Of a stretch of DNA of 64,000 nt, positions 49,251-61,124 are shown piece after piece. This stretch comes from Nymphaea colorata (taxonomy: Eukaryota > Streptophyta > Magnoliopsida > Nymphaeales > Nymphaeaceae), in the NCBI RefSeq assembly GCF_008831285.2, contig NC_045144.1:17375716-17439715 (forward strand). The letters are read 5' to 3'. The translations under genes and the position numbers were made by a program. The notes under the pieces were generated by a model. The model was not told where the DNA came from and did no database searches. It worked only from the letters and a program-made list of their open reading frames with translations. Within the stretch, counting starts at the first letter, position 1, and each line of letters starts with the position of its first letter.

Positions 49251-51387
49251 TCATGTTTGCTCCATTTTCTGCATTAAACCGCCAGCCGCAACCCTGGAAC
49301 CTGCCATTACTTGATCTCTTAGTCCTTTCACATACTTGTACCTCTGCATTTCTAAATCATAATCATGCTTGTGCACTTGGTTTGCAGAGAGAGCAGTATC
49401 CATGATGTCCGAGCACCTTCCTTGATCACTGATCCCACTTTCCTGTTTCTGGTTACGACTTAAATCCCATTCAATGCCTTCAATGACCCCTGTCTCAAAT
49501 GAAAGGGAAGTGGCTTTTAGTCTCTCCAAATCTTGTGATCTGAAATTACAGCCATCTTCTTCTCGGGCTGCACCAGAAGCATAACTCCACTTGTAGCCTC
49601 TGCTACTTTCATCCCTGTTCAACTCAATGGAATGAAGATCACTATCCACGGAGTCATTGTCATCAACATTCTGATCATGGCCACTCTTTTCTGGAATTAT
49701 ATTTTCAGCTTGCTGTTCTTTATCGGTACTGACACAAGCTGTCGAGTTTTTATGGTTTGTTGCTGGACTTTTTGTCTTGAGAAAGACCTCAAGCTCCTTT
49801 TTCAGCTTGTCAAGAACAGCATTCTTCTCCTCGAGCTGAAACCTGGCATCCGCAAGTTTCATCTGAACCCTTTCTTCTCGCCAGACATCAGCCAACTGAA
49901 GCATCTCCCTCTCCCTCTCCACTTCTTCCCATGCCTTTGCAGATTCCTTCTTTAATTCTTCCGCCTCTGCTTTGTCTTCACTCATTCCCCGTGCCAATTC
50001 ATCACAAAGTTCCTCCATCACTTGCCTAACCTTCCTCTCGCTGCCCAATTCCTTCAAAGCTTTTGCCAACAAGGCCTTTGTCTCTGTCAATTCCTCAGCT
50101 AACTTCTTATTCATGCTCTCCATTCTCCTCCTCAGTTTCCTTTCGACCTCCAATTCAGCTGCAGCAGTTTGAACGACGTCCTGAATCCTGTCTCGCTCTC
50201 TGCTCTTCCATGCCGCCTTCTCCTCTGCAAAGCGTTTCATCATGTATTCGATCTCACGACGATCTGATCTATGCTCTTCAACCAACCGATCAATCTGAAC
50301 GCGGGCTTTTTTGAGCTCTTCTCTCAATGCGGACACAATGGACATACTGGTCGAGTGCTGCTCTTCAAGGCCCCATATTCGATTAAGGATCTTCAACAAC
50401 TCTTTATAAGTGGAAGAACAGTGACCATTATCCTTAATATGATTCCTTAATGCAACTAAAGACTCGGATGACATTAGATCCCTCGATCGAGCTTCAATCT
50501 ATAAATCAAATCGTCGATGATCAAAAGTAAATAAAAGGATTTCACAAGCATAATTTCTTCAAGTAGGGAAAGAAAATCAGCATTTGTTTCAGTAAAACCA
50601 TTAGAAAAGTGGCGCTAAGAACATACTGTATTAAGTACCATGAAAAAACTGAAGTAAAGAGAGCGAAAAATAAAAGATCAACAGAGTGGTTTACATACTG
50701 AAGCAGAGAACAGAAAACTGATCTACCTCCATTAAGCTAGTACGGCTTAGTGAATCAAATCCTTGAAATTTGTATTTCTGCGAAATTGCCGCGAATCTTC
50801 TTCTCAGGCTACCAGTCCCCGATTGATCCGTGGTCTTCAAAACAGAAAGGAAAAGAAAAGGCGGATGGGCACCCGCAAAATCTATCATTCACAAAGCCGA
50901 AACAAACAAAACAACCAAGCGGAAGCCGAAAAGAAGGAGAAAGGAAAAAACGGACTCATACCTCAGATACAGGAGTATGAGGGGGATCAGAGAGATGGCG
51001 CGGCAACGAGCCTGAGACTGCGGACCTTCGGTCATGACTGCAGAGGCTCGATCTACCCTTCCGCAATTTCTTCTGTAGATTCACTTCCCTAAGCCGCTCA
51101 ACACGCGGGATCTCGTTCATCTCCCACAGCGTAGCAGCAAGCTTCCTGGCTGAGACGGGGCCCTGCTTAGCCTTCTGAGCAACGGTCTGCGAAAGAGGGG
51201 ACTCGACGAACGCCACTGGGGACCGAGAGCGAGAGCACATCTTCCAGGTGGGCATAGGCGTACTCGATCCTCCCCTTCTTCCCACCAAAATCGCTCGTTT
51301 CAGCCTCTGGTTAGTCAGAATGGACGAAGTAGACGATGAGGAGGAACACCTACGTTTCCGAATCTTGCATGCGCTCTTCAGCACCAT
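49251..51387 (-). CDS. Coiled-coil protein, BRANCHLESS TRICHOME / USO1-like family
   Basis: Three coding exons: 51387-50962, 50834-50727 and 50498-49251. All junctions are GT-AG and phase 0, giving 593 residues. The N-terminus is basic and Ser-rich, with the family blocks KRAILVGRRGGSSTPMPTW and PVSARKLAATLWEMNEIPRV. The short second exon ends in SLSRTSLME and joins IEARSRDLMSSESLVALRNH, a layout typical of the plant family. Residues of about 219-421 form a long heptad-rich coiled coil (ELKKARVQIDRLVEEHRSDR, ELEVERKLRRRMESMNKKLA). The C-terminal third is acidic and probably disordered, then MQRYKYVKGLRDQVMAGSR. Relatives are annotated as USO1-like or related to BRANCHLESS TRICHOME, a coiled-coil protein acting with microtubule/ROP-linked factors in trichome branching and cell shape. 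Transfer of that role is inference. The start is the first ATG giving the conserved basic N-terminus. Confidence 0.87.
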
Positions 51388-52773
51388 CTCTGCTCCTAGT
51401 CTTCTCTTCGGCACTCCGGAATGACCACAACGCACAGAGAGAAGGAGAGAGAGGAGAGAGAAGAGAATCGTTTACGGGATGAGAAACAATCTTTTGTGTG
51501 AAAGGAAAAAATCGTTTATGTGTTGGAAGTGGAAATGAACGATCGAGCCCTCACGTTTTCCATGGCCATTCGACCGTTTTAACATTCCCAAAATCTCCTC
51601 TGTTCAGAATCGTTGTCCTTTCTATCAATTGGGGGGGAGAGAGAGAGAGAGAGAGGGAGAGGCTTTCTCTTCCCTGCTACTGTCTGCTGCTTCTGCTTGA
51701 TACTTGCAGGTTTTTATTCTACCCTTTTACCTTTTATTCCTCCCATGATGTTTCTGAGCACCCCCCTCCCTCGAGCATTCTTTCCCAAGAAACCCCTTCT
51801 TGTTTCTGAGGCAGAACAAGAAGAAACTGCTTAATTTATGCAGAAAACACCAATAAGAATGGGTTGATCGCTTTAATACGTTTCACAGTTTTTAATGGAA
51901 AGTATTGAGAATGTGGGTCTGTAAACCACACGAGGGGGTGACCCCAGACTGCCCACGTTCCGTTCCTCTTTTCTCTACATAAAAAAATAATGTTTCAGTT
52001 AGTGGCATCCATGGATCCATTTGCTTCAGTCCCTTCCTGCCCAAGCCCACCGGCCGCCAACCAATTTCATATTCATTCTCCACTCTGTTTTTCGCCACTC
52101 TGTTTTTTGCAGAAGCTGAGATCAATTTACTTGGGTTTATACCTGTGGAAAATTTGTGGAGTTGAAAATAAAAGTTTTCATTGGAAACACGACCATAAGC
52201 TGCTCAAAGCGATGAAGTTTGCCTTGAATGTGAAGTTCCAGGAATGGATTCATTAATGGCAGTTCGGCAGGAATGACTTTGTTAATTGCTCTAAGATGAG
52301 GATGAAGTGAAGAGAGCCCAACACAGCAGAAGACATTCTCACTAAGCTCATGGTCTTTGGCGCAGATATAACTTGGAAATCTTTTCCCTGGAAATGCTGG
52401 CAAAAGAAGCAGATGAAAGCAGCCTTCAAAGCGTGTAAGGACAGTTTTTATTTGGCATTTTCTCTGACTTTGCTTTCGATCATTCCTTTTCCCAACAGTT
52501 CAACTTGCTTCTGTGGGAGCCGAAAAAAGCAGGACTGAAACAACCACTCAAGCTCGGCTAGTTTAAGCTATTTAGCTCAAAGGTAGACCCATTTAAAAGA
52601 ACGAATCGAATCAAAGTTAGGTAAATCGAATATATATATATATATATATATATATATCAAACCTTTTGATGTATTTGGTAGTTTTCATTTTTCACCTAAG
52701 GTGGGTCTCAATTCAATACTTTTTTTTTTCTCTTTTGTCCTTCTCCCTACCTGTCTGCTTTCTGGGGTCGTGG
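51388..52773. other. 5' flank of the coiled-coil gene and intergenic DNA
   Basis: GA-rich leader-like sequence lies at 51420-51470, and (GA)n on the plus strand near 51634-51656. (AT)n lies at 52630-52658. The short open frames have no domains. No other gene is supported. Confidence 0.4.
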
Positions 52774-52869
52774 CTCATTTCAGCTTGGTGGCGCATTTGG
52801 AAGGAGCACAACAACAGAGTCTTCAGGGGCGCCTTCTCTTCGTCAGATTCTGTGGGTCGTCTTGTGTAG
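52774..52869 (+). pseudogene. LINE (non-LTR retroelement) reverse-transcriptase C-terminal remnant
   Basis: The frame reads LISAWWRIWKEHNNRVFRGA then FSSSDSVGRLV and stop. The W-W-x-I-W-K-E-x-N-N-R-x-F pattern is the hallmark of the segment after the zinc-binding (zf-RVT) region in plant LINE-type polyproteins. Only about 30 codons survive and no RT or endonuclease domain is nearby, so it is a truncated relic. Confidence 0.6.
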
Positions 52870-54570
52870 GGAGATGTCCAATTTGCCATTAAATTGAGGC
52901 ACCGCTGTACGTTTGCGGCTACGTGACTGTGTCACCTCGTCTTTCTTCTCTCTTCTTGCCTTTCTTCTTCTTCTGTGCATTGTATTGTATATTTTATTTT
53001 TTGGCTCTTGTTTTGCGATTTGTTTTTTTATTTAGGGGACCTCTTGTCCTTAAATTTTGTTATATATTCCCATTTTATCGGCTCAATTCAATACTTTTGT
53101 CATCCTAAGGAAGAAAGCAATGCTCTCAGCTGGGCGAAGCTTGAACCATAAAGCTTTAACTGAGGTGGGTCTAACCTAACGTCTAGCTTGATCTCAAACC
53201 TCAACTCCACTTAGTCAAACCCCAGCGATGCACTTGGTTGAACAGAGAGAGAGAGAACAAGAACTTGGTTCGACTGCTCCTTAATACCATTAGGATCTTC
53301 TAAGAATTGAATTAAGGACATGACTACACCACACCACCTAACCCAGCCGGTTGCATTCATAAAAGAAAACATTGGACATTTGACCCGAATGGAGTTTTTT
53401 ATTATATGAACAGCAGTCATAGTTGAATACACTCAAGACAAGAAGACAAATTCTCTATTTCATTGGAACAACCGCATGGAACACAGATTAAGACTTGGAG
53501 AAAAAAAGGGAAAAAGGAACTCTAGTGAAGGTTGAGATAAGGTTTGTCAGCTAAGCTGCTACTTAGACAAGCACCATATGTTTTAGTTAAATGCATTTTG
53601 GTGACTTTATTAAGGCAATGTGTTTGATGCACACAACAGTCGCGGACCTAGAGTGGTTCCACTTTTTTGCGTGAGAATTTTTTCTAAAATCAATGAAAAA
53701 CACGGGGTAAAGTTTCCTGTGCTTGATGTTGCAGGAAAAAACGGTCCGAACAGGGAGAATTTCTTTGATGCACAATATTTTTCCTGCGCATTAAACATTT
53801 TTCCTGCGCATTAAACAGAGCCCAAGTTATTTAACCTGCTGCAGGAAAACCTTGTTGTGCAACCAGAATACGTTTAGAATATCCGTCTGCTTCGTGGAAT
53901 CAAGATCTCCTACTTTTCAAGATCGCTTCTTGCACCGCTCGATCTTTTTTCACTTTTGCCAAAAGAAATCCATTTGAGTTGTTCATTTTTTGACCAAGAA
54001 AAGGTGGGTTTGATCGTTTTAGCACCACATATATTTTGAAACTTGAATAAAAAGCAGCGACGTGTAATAATTAAAAGTTCAATCAGCTTCCTTGAATAGC
54101 TAGGAGGTCTGGTGCTCTTTAATCGTCGTTCGATAGGTACAGCTACAAATTGCCTGGCTAAAATTCTAACCTAATTCCAAAGAGGGGGCTAAAAATAATT
54201 CTGGAACGCCAGTTACTCCACAATATTTTTTCTACATTTCATTTCTTTGAACCGCAGAAAAAATATTCTGGAATTCCGGGTGCATCAGATGTCCTCTTTG
54301 AGAAAATTTGTCCTTCTTAAGAATTTTTTTGTTAATGTCATCTAAAGTAAAAAGATGCCGTTTAGTGTAGTTTTTAACCTCTGAGTGAGAAGCTTCTATT
54401 TTAAGGTGAGCAAGATGATAATGATTCAGCCCAATGAGGAGACGTTATCTTCTCATCTTAGAACCACACACTCAAATCCATATGAAACAGGGTAGGGAAA
54501 TAAAATCAAAAGATTTTGTTGGGTGGAGGTTGGTTGAAGTTGTCCCGATGTCCAGTTATTTATAGGTAAA
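52870..54570. other. Intergenic region
   Basis: A perfect 19-bp direct duplication (ATTTTTCCTGCGCATTAAA unit) lies at about 53776-53815. Near 54198-54275 an inverted pair of TTCTGGAA / AATATTTTTTCT words suggests a degraded foldback element. No gene is supported. Confidence 0.4.
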
Positions 54571-54772
54571 AAAAAAAAATAGCGACGTTTACCAGTATAG
54601 TTTTTACCGACGACCCTTATGATGTCGAAAATAATTTATTATTGTCGACACGGTCGGATGTCGATAATAATCAATTTTTACCTACGTGGCGATGATTTTT
54701 ACTGATACTCTATTCAAGAACGATATCACGAAATGTCAGATAAAACTGTCTTTGTCTATGTCTTCTGTAGTG
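54571..54772 (-). mobile_element. CACTA-type transposon end (partial)
   Basis: On the minus strand the block begins exactly with CACTACAGAAGACATAG at 54772, the CACTAC(A/G)-type terminus of CACTA elements. Behind it are subterminal words such as ACGTCGGTAAA-like, TCGACATC and the inverted pair GTCGA...TCGAC around 54626-54650. No opposite terminus was found, so it may be truncated or solo. Confidence 0.55.
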
Positions 54773-55206
54773 AGGAGCATAGCCCTACACATTTCTATAC
54801 CACCAGCTTGATCAGCTACGCTATCATCCAACAAAAATTACAAAAAATATTATAAATCTTACTACCTTCAATTTGAGAATAGAAAAGGTCGATCTTCATT
54901 CCCTCTCCTACCACTAAGTGATGGAGAAGTGGTCAAAAGAAAATTAATGAATCAGAAAAAGTGGGAGCCATCAACTCCTAGATTTGAAAACTACCACCTT
55001 TTCCGGTTACCAAATCTCTTTTTCTGCTTTGCTAAAGAGTAAGAACTATCCAGTCGATGTCACTTCTCATGTAAAAGCATTGCCATTTGGAAATATTTAC
55101 TTTTGACCAAAAACCCTCACTTGCCAAACACCACATATCCCTCGCCTCCCGTCTCTGCCTGCGCATGACATCAAACTAAAATAAGCGGCAACCATCCGCC
55201 ACCTTC

Positions 55207-55248
<42 letters not shown>

Positions 55249-57249
55249 CACCGTCATATTGCCCGGCTTCAAACTTTTAGCAGCACCCAAAAGAGTCCAC
55301 TTAAATCACGGCAGCTACCCACCACCCCCATTATTTTAGTTAATAAGGCAAGGAAGGCCTCACTGGCCTGAATTAATGGAGGAGCTAGAAATTCATGTGG
55401 TGGGGGAAAGGAGAGAAGTGAGGAGAGGAAAAGACACTAGTGGGCATCGGGCCGGCTCGGTTTGATAACCGAAACTCGAGCTCAGGATGTTTGAAACTTG
55501 AGTCTGAACTCAGCCCTGTTCGGTTAAAATAAAAAATATATACCCGGTCGAATCGATCCGAGCTGGTTTTTTTGGGTTCGCACCTGGGTGGGTCCGATTA
55601 GGTTGAGTACTCGACCGGATGCCTAAAATGTATGTATGCTCTCCTAGCACTAGGCTTTGCATATGAGCTATGGTGGCGCAGACAGACCATGTGATCCAGC
55701 TGGAGCAGGCCTACGCACCACCCCCTCCTACATGCCCACTCGGACCCATAGCCCACTATTTATTAGGGAAGCTTGGGCTACTGGAACATTATGAAGATGA
55801 TCACGTTGTCTTTTTTAGAAAGAAACAAATAGATATGAAGGTTGAAAGTTAACACTGTGACAAAAAGAAAGTGACGCCCATATGAGAGCTCGCTAATGTG
55901 TCTGAAGGACACATTTGTTCCAAATTAGCATGTTAATGTTCGTTCATGTGATACCATTTCAGTAAGTAACACGCATCTGGTACATGGTAGAATATAACTA
56001 TCTCTCTCTCTCTCTCTAAAAAAAAATTCAAATGTACTGGATGCCAACTGTTGTTGAATGACTAAATATTAAAAATCTATTACCAAAATCGTCGTATTGA
56101 AAAAGGAGGAGATTGTATAAAGAGCATCCGATTAAAAAAGACGGATGACCGGACATACACACGTGTTTGCACACGTCCAATATGTTTATGTGAGGTGTGG
56201 GAAACACCAGCTCATGTCGCCATCGATAAATAATTCAATCTTCCACTAAAAAACAGTGGGCATCCCTCGCCATCGACTCCCCTTCCCTGTTCAACCAGCG
56301 ATTTCCATGTGTCATATCCATTATCCCACGACATAATTGGAGAGCCCAGAGTAGTTTATGTATGTTTTTTTTATGATGCCTAGAGGATTCGAACTGTGTC
56401 TATCATATATACTAATTAATGGCAACTCTCAACAAAAATATTCCATTGCAATTCGCCCTCCTTATATACTAATGCAATTCTTATCGTTGGTACATTATTG
56501 TTTCACGAAGAAAAGAGTAAAAATTTTACTCGTGAGATCGAAAAGTGGTGTGGTGTTTCTCAAAAGAAAAAAGCATATAAGACACAAGGGGAGGGGACTC
56601 CCATTTGATCTCGTGTTTGTTTTGGGTATGTTATTGACTGACTGGTAATTTAGTTTGCTAGTGTCGATTCCACATTTATTGCTTCTGCTTAAAATTTGGC
56701 AGCGCAAAAGTCCAAAGCGAGATCAGTGGACCCATGATGGTTTAGCAGTATGTTGTTGGCTTCTAATCCCCCGACACCTTAAGTTAGTGATGGTGACAAA
56801 CCCCAATTATTTAGCATTATATTTGACAGTTAGTCTCGAGACAGATTATCGAACCCTGTTCCCATGACAATGATGGCACTTGGCCTAAAGAACGGTGGAC
56901 AAATTTCCTTCCATCCAAAGCAAACAGGAAGCCAACATCGTGCCCCCGTGTCTCTCTTCTATCTATTCATTTGATTTAAGGCGAAGCATTCTTCAAGAGA
57001 AAAACCTCGCCCCTACCACTAAGCGCTACAAGGACAACGTATTATAAAATATCTCACTTCTTTTCATTCAATTTCATGCAATTGGATCGTTCGGTTTCAT
57101 TCAGGTTCAGATTGGTCTCGGATCTAATTTAGAGTTAGATTATTAGATTTTCTCTTTTTTTTTTCAAGAATGAGATGGTTTGTGAAAGAGGATTATCTGC
57201 GATTAAAGTTTCGTTTGGTTATTATTGTTAAAAAATAAATAATGTTGGT
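54773..57249. other. Intergenic region
   Basis: (AT)n lies at 55212-55247. 55440-55620 contains GGGCCGGCTCGG / ACTCGAGCTC / GGGTGGGTCCGA words of the type found in degraded DNA elements. (CT)n lies at about 56001-56018. The 60- and 96-codon frames at 55670-55852 and 56358-56648 have no recognised domain. No gene is supported. Confidence 0.4.
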
Positions 57250-57733
57250 GACTTATAAGGGAATAATATATGTGGAGATAAAGATACCAACCAAAATAAT
57301 AATGACATTGTCATCAACAAGGAGGGTGATTGGTGTGGCAAAGGAAATCAATTGGAATATCTCTTAGACTTTCCAAATACGTCTTCAAGTTGGAGGGAAG
57401 ATGAAAATAAGAAGCGTTATGCAAAATATCTAACATTGTCAAACGTGATCTTCCCAACAAAAGAAATGTTTAAATTACTAAAGATAATATTGGGACACAT
57501 AAGGGAATAATATCTGTATAGACAAAAATGCCAACAAAAACAGTAATAAAATTACTATTAACAAGGATGGCCGTATAGGCTGGCATTGCAAGAAAAATCA
57601 GAAGAAATATCTAGAAATTATTGTAAAAATTGAGTATAAATATCAAATCTCACACTATCGATCTTTCAAACCTAATCAGTGATGGTGTTCCGTGGTGTTG
57701 AATCGCATAGTTTTATTATTTTTATGTTTTTTT
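57250..57733 (+). repeat. LTR-like repeat copy 1 with internal ~244-bp tandem unit
   Basis: Units start GACTTATAAGGGAATAATAT at 57250 and GACACATAAGGGAATAATAT at 57494. A TATA-like GAGTATAAATA at 57632 is followed by a T-rich tail. The same order of blocks recurs at about 62400-62966 in the same orientation. A promoter-like TATA in a paired direct repeat suggests retrotransposon LTRs, but ends (TG..CA) and primer-binding site were not identified. Confidence 0.5.
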
Positions 57734-57851
57734 GACAACATCCAAGGGTTCACAGTTAGGATTTCTTTTATCTTTAACTTTTTAAGCAGAAAAAAGAAAA
57801 CATGAGTCTATTTTCTGGCCATGCTCCTTTTTGTTTTTTATTCCCTTTTAA
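57734..57851. other. Spacer between LTR-like copy and foldback element
   Basis: AT-rich and without features. It ends in TTAA at 57848-57851, abutting the foldback element. Confidence 0.4.
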
Positions 57852-58658
57852 TGACGCTTCTTTTGTGGGCAGTGGACGAAATCTGATATTTTAATTAGAT
57901 CTACATGTCTTCCTTCATTATAGATACATATATATGGATTCCATACATTTGTGAAGCGCATAGATAGCAGTCACTTTAATTTAAACTGCAGCCAATTACG
58001 AATTTACAGTTGCAGTACAAGCTAAGCTATACTGGGGAGCTTTGAAGGCACGAGGGCAGAAGAAAAGAATAAAAGGGGATGTAGAAGTAAGTTTTACTCC
58101 TACATCCCCTTTTATTCTTTTCTTCTGCCTTCATGCCTTCGAAATCCAAAGATCCTTTGTATAGCTTAGTTTTTACTGCGCTTCACAAATGTGTAGGATC
58201 CATATATGTGTATCTACAATGAAGAAATATGGATTCTATACATTTGTGAAGCCAATAGATAGAAATCATTTTAATTGAAACTGCATGCAATTACAAATTT
58301 ACATTTACAGTAAAAACTAAGCTATACAAGGGAGCTTTGGATTTCGAAGGCACGAGTGCAGAGGAAAAGAATAAAAGGGAATGTGGAGGAAACTATGCTA
58401 TACGAAGGAGCTTTGAATCTACATCCCCTTTTATCCTTTTCCTCTGCCTTCATGCCTTCGAAATCCAATGCTCGCTCGTATACCTCTATTTTTACTGTAA
58501 CTGTAAATTTGTAATTGCACACAGTTTAAATTAAAGTGATTGCTGTCTATGCGCTTCACAATTGTATAAGATCCATATATATGTATCTACAATGAAGGAA
58601 GACGTGTAGATGTAATTAAAATATCAGATTTCGTCCATTGCCCACAAAAGAAACGTCA
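57852..58658. mobile_element. Double foldback element (807 bp)
   Basis: The outer arms starting TGACGCTTCTTTTGTGGGCA (57852) and, from the right in reverse complement, TGACGTTTCTTTTGTGGGCA (58658) are near-perfect inverted repeats. Inside, the order is arm, inverted arm, arm, inverted arm. One hairpin is centred near 58093 with a long near-perfect stem (GATGTAGGAGT region), the second near 58400. The first inverted arm lacks about 50 bp of the other arms. TTAA lies on both sides (57848-57851 and 58659-58662), as in a 4-bp TTAA target duplication. There is no transposase. It is a MITE/foldback-type element apparently formed by head-to-tail doubling. Confidence 0.8.
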
Positions 58659-58940
58659 TTAAATGAAAAATCATTGTATTTACATGATAATGCAATAAAA
58701 GGAATAAACCAATCATGTGCTATTGAATACCCCCACAAAAAGAGCATACCAATACCATCAATTGTAGCAGGCATCCAGACATGCATATCAAAAATACCAT
58801 CAGATCCGATTTGAAAAGGCTGATACGGCTCTGTATCGGTTAATAAACAAACTGATGAAAGGAACTAAATACAAACTCCGGAAGTTAATTGAAAGTTTAA
58901 TACAAGGCAATGCATGTAGCATTGTAGCGGATACACATCA

Positions 58941-59298
58941 TTTTTTTTTTTTTTTTTCATTAGGAGAGCCGGGTTGTAGTAATAGGGTCATACGCTCGTT
59001 ATATACAAAGGGTAACACACAAAAATCGATTTGAACACATGGGAAGCCATTGTACAGGACGGGGTGTGCCTGAGTCCAGGCTGCGCCTTCTTCAGCATAG
59101 GCTGGATGGTATGCGGTGGTCCGGAACTTGCTCCCAACTCTTCCTCGTTTCTTCTCTTGATGAGAAGCTAGGCCGCCGGGCGTGGTGGCCAAACTGGAAG
59201 CAGTCTTTAACTCAAACTGGCTCATTTGAACTGGTGACTTAAGTTTTCAAAGCATGAAGAAGAAGCCTTCCTGTGGAAGGCCATGAAGTAGGAAAATA
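58941..59298 (-). mobile_element. SINE-like retroposon with poly(A) tail
   Basis: Read on the minus strand, the block ends in an A17 tract (58941-58957). It is bounded by imperfect direct repeats, plus-strand ATACACATCA (58931-58940) and ATGCCCATCA (59299-59308), 8 of 10 matching. Near its 5' end is a box-B-like AGTTCAAATG (minus strand, about 59226-59235), as in tRNA-derived promoters; an A-box is only weakly suggested. There is no long reading frame of known type. A processed retrocopy is the main alternative. Confidence 0.5.
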
Positions 59299-59784
59299 TG
59301 CCCATCACTTGATTGTATTCGCGACTTTGAGTTTGTTTTAATTGTGTGGTGCAACTCCTCATGCATGAATCTTGCAGCTGGAAAATAAGCCAGGCTCGCT
59401 CGTCATTCGACTCGTCTCCTCTCGTGAAAATACTTATTTGTGATGGCTAAATAGCTAGCTTTAACAAAAATGCATGGACAAAATACATCTTTGAATGTGT
59501 GCAGTCCAGTGCGCCTTGCGGAGTTTGGTGGACTGGCTCCGATAAGTGGCTGCTGGCTCGAGTAACATGGGTATAAAGTAGTACTAGTTGTTGATGTATA
59601 TTAAACTCAATACCAGGCACCAAGACAATCCTGAACCATTTTAGAGAAAGGGAGGTAGGGGCTACCTCAAACCCCCATGTTAGTATAACTTTTGTACTGC
59701 AAATTTTCATCTGCTGATCTGCTTTCTTTCTCTCCCTTTCTTTATCTCTCTCACACGCACAGACACAGTATAACTGTCGTTTCT

Positions 59785-59970
59785 CAGGAGCCAAGACCAA
59801 AAGAGATTCTCAAGCCCCTCTTCTGCTCAAGAGAACTTGGCCAAAAATCGACATCTTCCATAACTTTCTGGTTGTAATGGCAGCAGAAAGTGCTGGAAGA
59901 TGTCTATTTTTGGCCAATTTCTCTTGAGCAGAAGAGGTGTTTGAGAGTCTCTTTTAGACTTGGCTCCCTG
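59785..59970. ncRNA. Long near-perfect hairpin, candidate small-RNA locus
   Basis: About 85-nt arms (59785-59870 and 59884-59970) pair with roughly 9-10 mismatches around a loop of about 13 nt. Shared core words are CCTCTTCTGCTCAAGAGAA and TTGGCCAAAAAT. The flanks continue as CT-rich on the left and GA-rich on the right, extending the fold. The shape suits a plant MIRNA or siRNA hairpin arising from inverted duplication, but no known miRNA was recognised in either arm. A small foldback transposable element is an equal alternative. Confidence 0.4.
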
Positions 59971-60311
59971 AGAGAGAGAGAGAGAGAGAATGTGCAATGG
60001 GAGGAGAGTGCGCAAAATGACAAAGAGGGGTTGAAGAGAAAGAAGGGGGTTTGCGGATTGGAGAAAGTCGAGGAATTTGAGATTTATATGTTCGTTCCTT
60101 TTTGAAAGACGAGGAAATGGAGATGATGCAACTGGCTTTGAATGGCACGCCATGGTGTAGCATGCAGAGACTTTACCATCTTCAACAGAAGCTAAGAAGA
60201 AGAACAAGAGATGAAAATGGTGGGAAACTCTGATACCAGAGCCCAGCTCCTCTGGAACTCTCCTGTCGTGCTTCATTATACCTTAAGGTTGCAATATGGT
60301 TTCCTTTTTTG

Positions 60312-60314
<3 letters not shown>

Positions 60315-60344
<30 letters not shown>

Positions 60345-60345
60345 A
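60315..60345 (+). repeat. Poly(A) tract (~30 A)
   Basis: An uninterrupted A run about 350 nt downstream of the hairpin. It could be the tail of a retroposed sequence, but no flanking duplication was confirmed. Confidence 0.85.
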
Positions 60346-61124
60346 CTATGAAACAAAACATGAAACATGCTGAAGACATGTTTCCAATTAGTTGTAGTGC
60401 ACCTAGGTCAATAAGGTGGTTTATAACCTACCAAAAAAAACTTTACCAAAGAAATAACACCATTTCTTGGTAAGCAGCAGAGCTTGAAAACCCATCAAAT
60501 GATTAATTTATTCCATCAGAGTATGCATTATGGCCACAATTGCATCAGATCAGAAACAATTGAGTTGTACATTCAAAACTGCGATACCCTTTTGCATCTC
60601 TTTTATAAATATCAAAAAATATCTCAAGCTATGGCCTCTTGGGTGAATGATTTTATTTCTCTCAACATGCCAAAATCATTGTAAATAAGCACTCAATCTT
60701 TGTTCGCAAAAAGATTACCAGGATCAAAATGGAAAAAGCCAATTCTAAGTATATGCACGAAATTAAGAATTAAATGATATTGTCTGCCATTGCTAATTTT
60801 CTCCTAGAAAAGGATGTTCACAAAGAACTAACTAGTCGACCGTTGAGGATCAATGTTAAAGAGAATGGAACACCTACAACAAAAAAAGTTTACGAAGATT
60901 GAAATTTTGTTAAAAGATCATATAAATGTCTAACATGTTAATTAATGACAGTGTGACTAATCAATGATATATTTTCCTTGATGATAAATAGGAGTCTAGC
61001 ACAATAGGTTTCACCGGACTACAGTAAATTCTATGTCAGCTGAAATGTTTTTCGTGCCTGCAGTCTGCACAATTTTGAAGAAAATTGAAATAGGTGTTCA
61101 TTGAATACCTCTAGTGCTATAGTT
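60346..61124. other. Intergenic, no feature seen
   Basis: AT-rich DNA with no convincing reading frame or repeat. Confidence 0.4.

Noticed and set aside
60228..60238. Minus-strand TGGTATCAGAG, resembling the tRNA-iMet primer-binding site of Copia elements
   Set aside because: No LTR ending in CA lies just upstream of it and no gag frame follows; eleven bases alone are weak evidence.
59827..60276. 149-codon minus-strand open frame
   Set aside because: Runs through the hairpin arm and (GA)n tract; composition is low-complexity and no family is recognised.
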